Source of the DNA: an uncultured Draconibacterium sp.
GTDB lineage: Bacteria; Bacteroidota; Bacteroidia; Bacteroidales; Prolixibacteraceae
Assembly: GCF_963675065.1 (NCBI RefSeq)
Contig: NZ_OY775906.1
Coordinates: forward strand, 2,396,001-2,460,000
Length of the DNA: 64,000 bases
Direction of reading: 5' to 3'
Positions 63,872 to 64,000 of this stretch are shown in pieces. Positions within the stretch are counted from its first letter, which is position 1, and each line of letters starts with the position of its first letter. The notes beneath the pieces are model-generated. The model was given only the letters and a program-made list of their open reading frames with translations. It was not told the DNA's origin and did not search any database. Both the position numbers and the translations under genes were made by a program.

Positions 63872-64000
63872 CTACATTAAGAACGAAATAAGCACACCTG
63901 CAGCAACTGCCGAGCCAATTACACCCGAAATGTTACTGGCCATACAGTACTGTAAAATGTGGTTCTTTTTGTCGTATTTCAATGCCAGCTCGTTAGCCAC
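63872..64000 (-). CDS. C-terminal end of a Na+-translocating decarboxylase beta subunit (OadB-like), cut by window edge
   Basis: 42 codons up to a TAG stop at 63874-63872, open through the right edge. The peptide ends ...NHILQYCMASNISGVIGSAVAAGVLISFLM, preceded by VANELALKYDKK. The Y-C-M-A-S-N-I-S-G-V-I-G-S-A-(V)-A-A-G end is the C-terminal hallmark of oxaloacetate/methylmalonyl-CoA decarboxylase beta subunits, the membrane part that couples decarboxylation to sodium export. Too short to separate OadB from its glutaconyl or methylmalonyl relatives. Confidence 0.8.
   Translation of the reverse strand: MANELALKYDKKNHILQYCMASNISGVIGSAVAAGVLISFLM

Overview
The window reads as a Bacteroidota chromosome, most likely from a marine or sediment member of the Marinilabiliales/Prolixibacteraceae type (inference). 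Supporting signs are two SusC/SusD pairs, an ECF sigma/FecR pair with an STN-domain TonB receptor, a type IX secretion (T9SS) C-terminal domain, lipoproteins with relaxed lipoboxes, TAnnTTTG-type -7 boxes and scarce Shine-Dalgarno sites. No tRNA, rRNA, CRISPR array, transposase or phage gene was seen.

Region 1 (1-9.8 kb, + strand) is the 3' part of a polysaccharide utilisation locus (PUL): a SusC receptor cut by the window edge, SusD, a SusE/F-like glycan-binding lipoprotein, a T9SS-exported multidomain GH76 enzyme, and a GH43 arabinanase-like lipoprotein. A hairpin-rich non-coding repeat separates it from the next locus, which points towards it.

Region 2 (10.2-38.9 kb, - strand) is one large PUL. 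In transcription order it holds an ECF sigma factor, a FecR anti-sigma factor, SusC with an N-terminal STN signalling domain, SusD, a GH105 unsaturated-uronyl hydrolase, a sulfatase, GH67 and GH115 alpha-glucuronidases, a double DUF1080 (3-keto-glycoside hydrolase-like) protein, a Gfo/Idh/MocA oxidoreductase, a GH43, an aldose 1-epimerase, three more GH43s, a GH127, a GH43-like propeller protein and a GH2, ending at a strong terminator. The set suggests an acidic, arabinose- and/or xylose-decorated and partly sulfated glycan. No endo-hydrolase or polysaccharide lyase lies inside, so chain cutting must be encoded elsewhere.

Region 3 (39-49.5 kb) is stress and housekeeping: BON, LapA-like, CsbD-like and SpoIIAA-like small proteins, a ferredoxin-reductase-like flavoprotein, fumarase, pterin dehydratase, an exported aldo/keto reductase, and a REC-first histidine kinase with a NarL-type regulator. 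Several intergenic regions here share a CCACA-N15-CCACAACCT element and ACCCC(C)TC motifs that may define a small regulon.

Region 4 (49.5-64 kb) is mixed: a saccharopine dehydrogenase-like enzyme, an S9 peptidase, a DUF2007 protein, a barrel-less TonB-plug protein, a GT2 glycosyltransferase, an outer-membrane-like protein, a bleomycin hydrolase-like C1 peptidase, Tag, a TPR protein and RarA. About 1 kb of non-coding DNA follows, with a 41-bp degenerate tandem repeat and a hairpin cluster, before the 3' end of a decarboxylase beta-subunit gene at the right edge.
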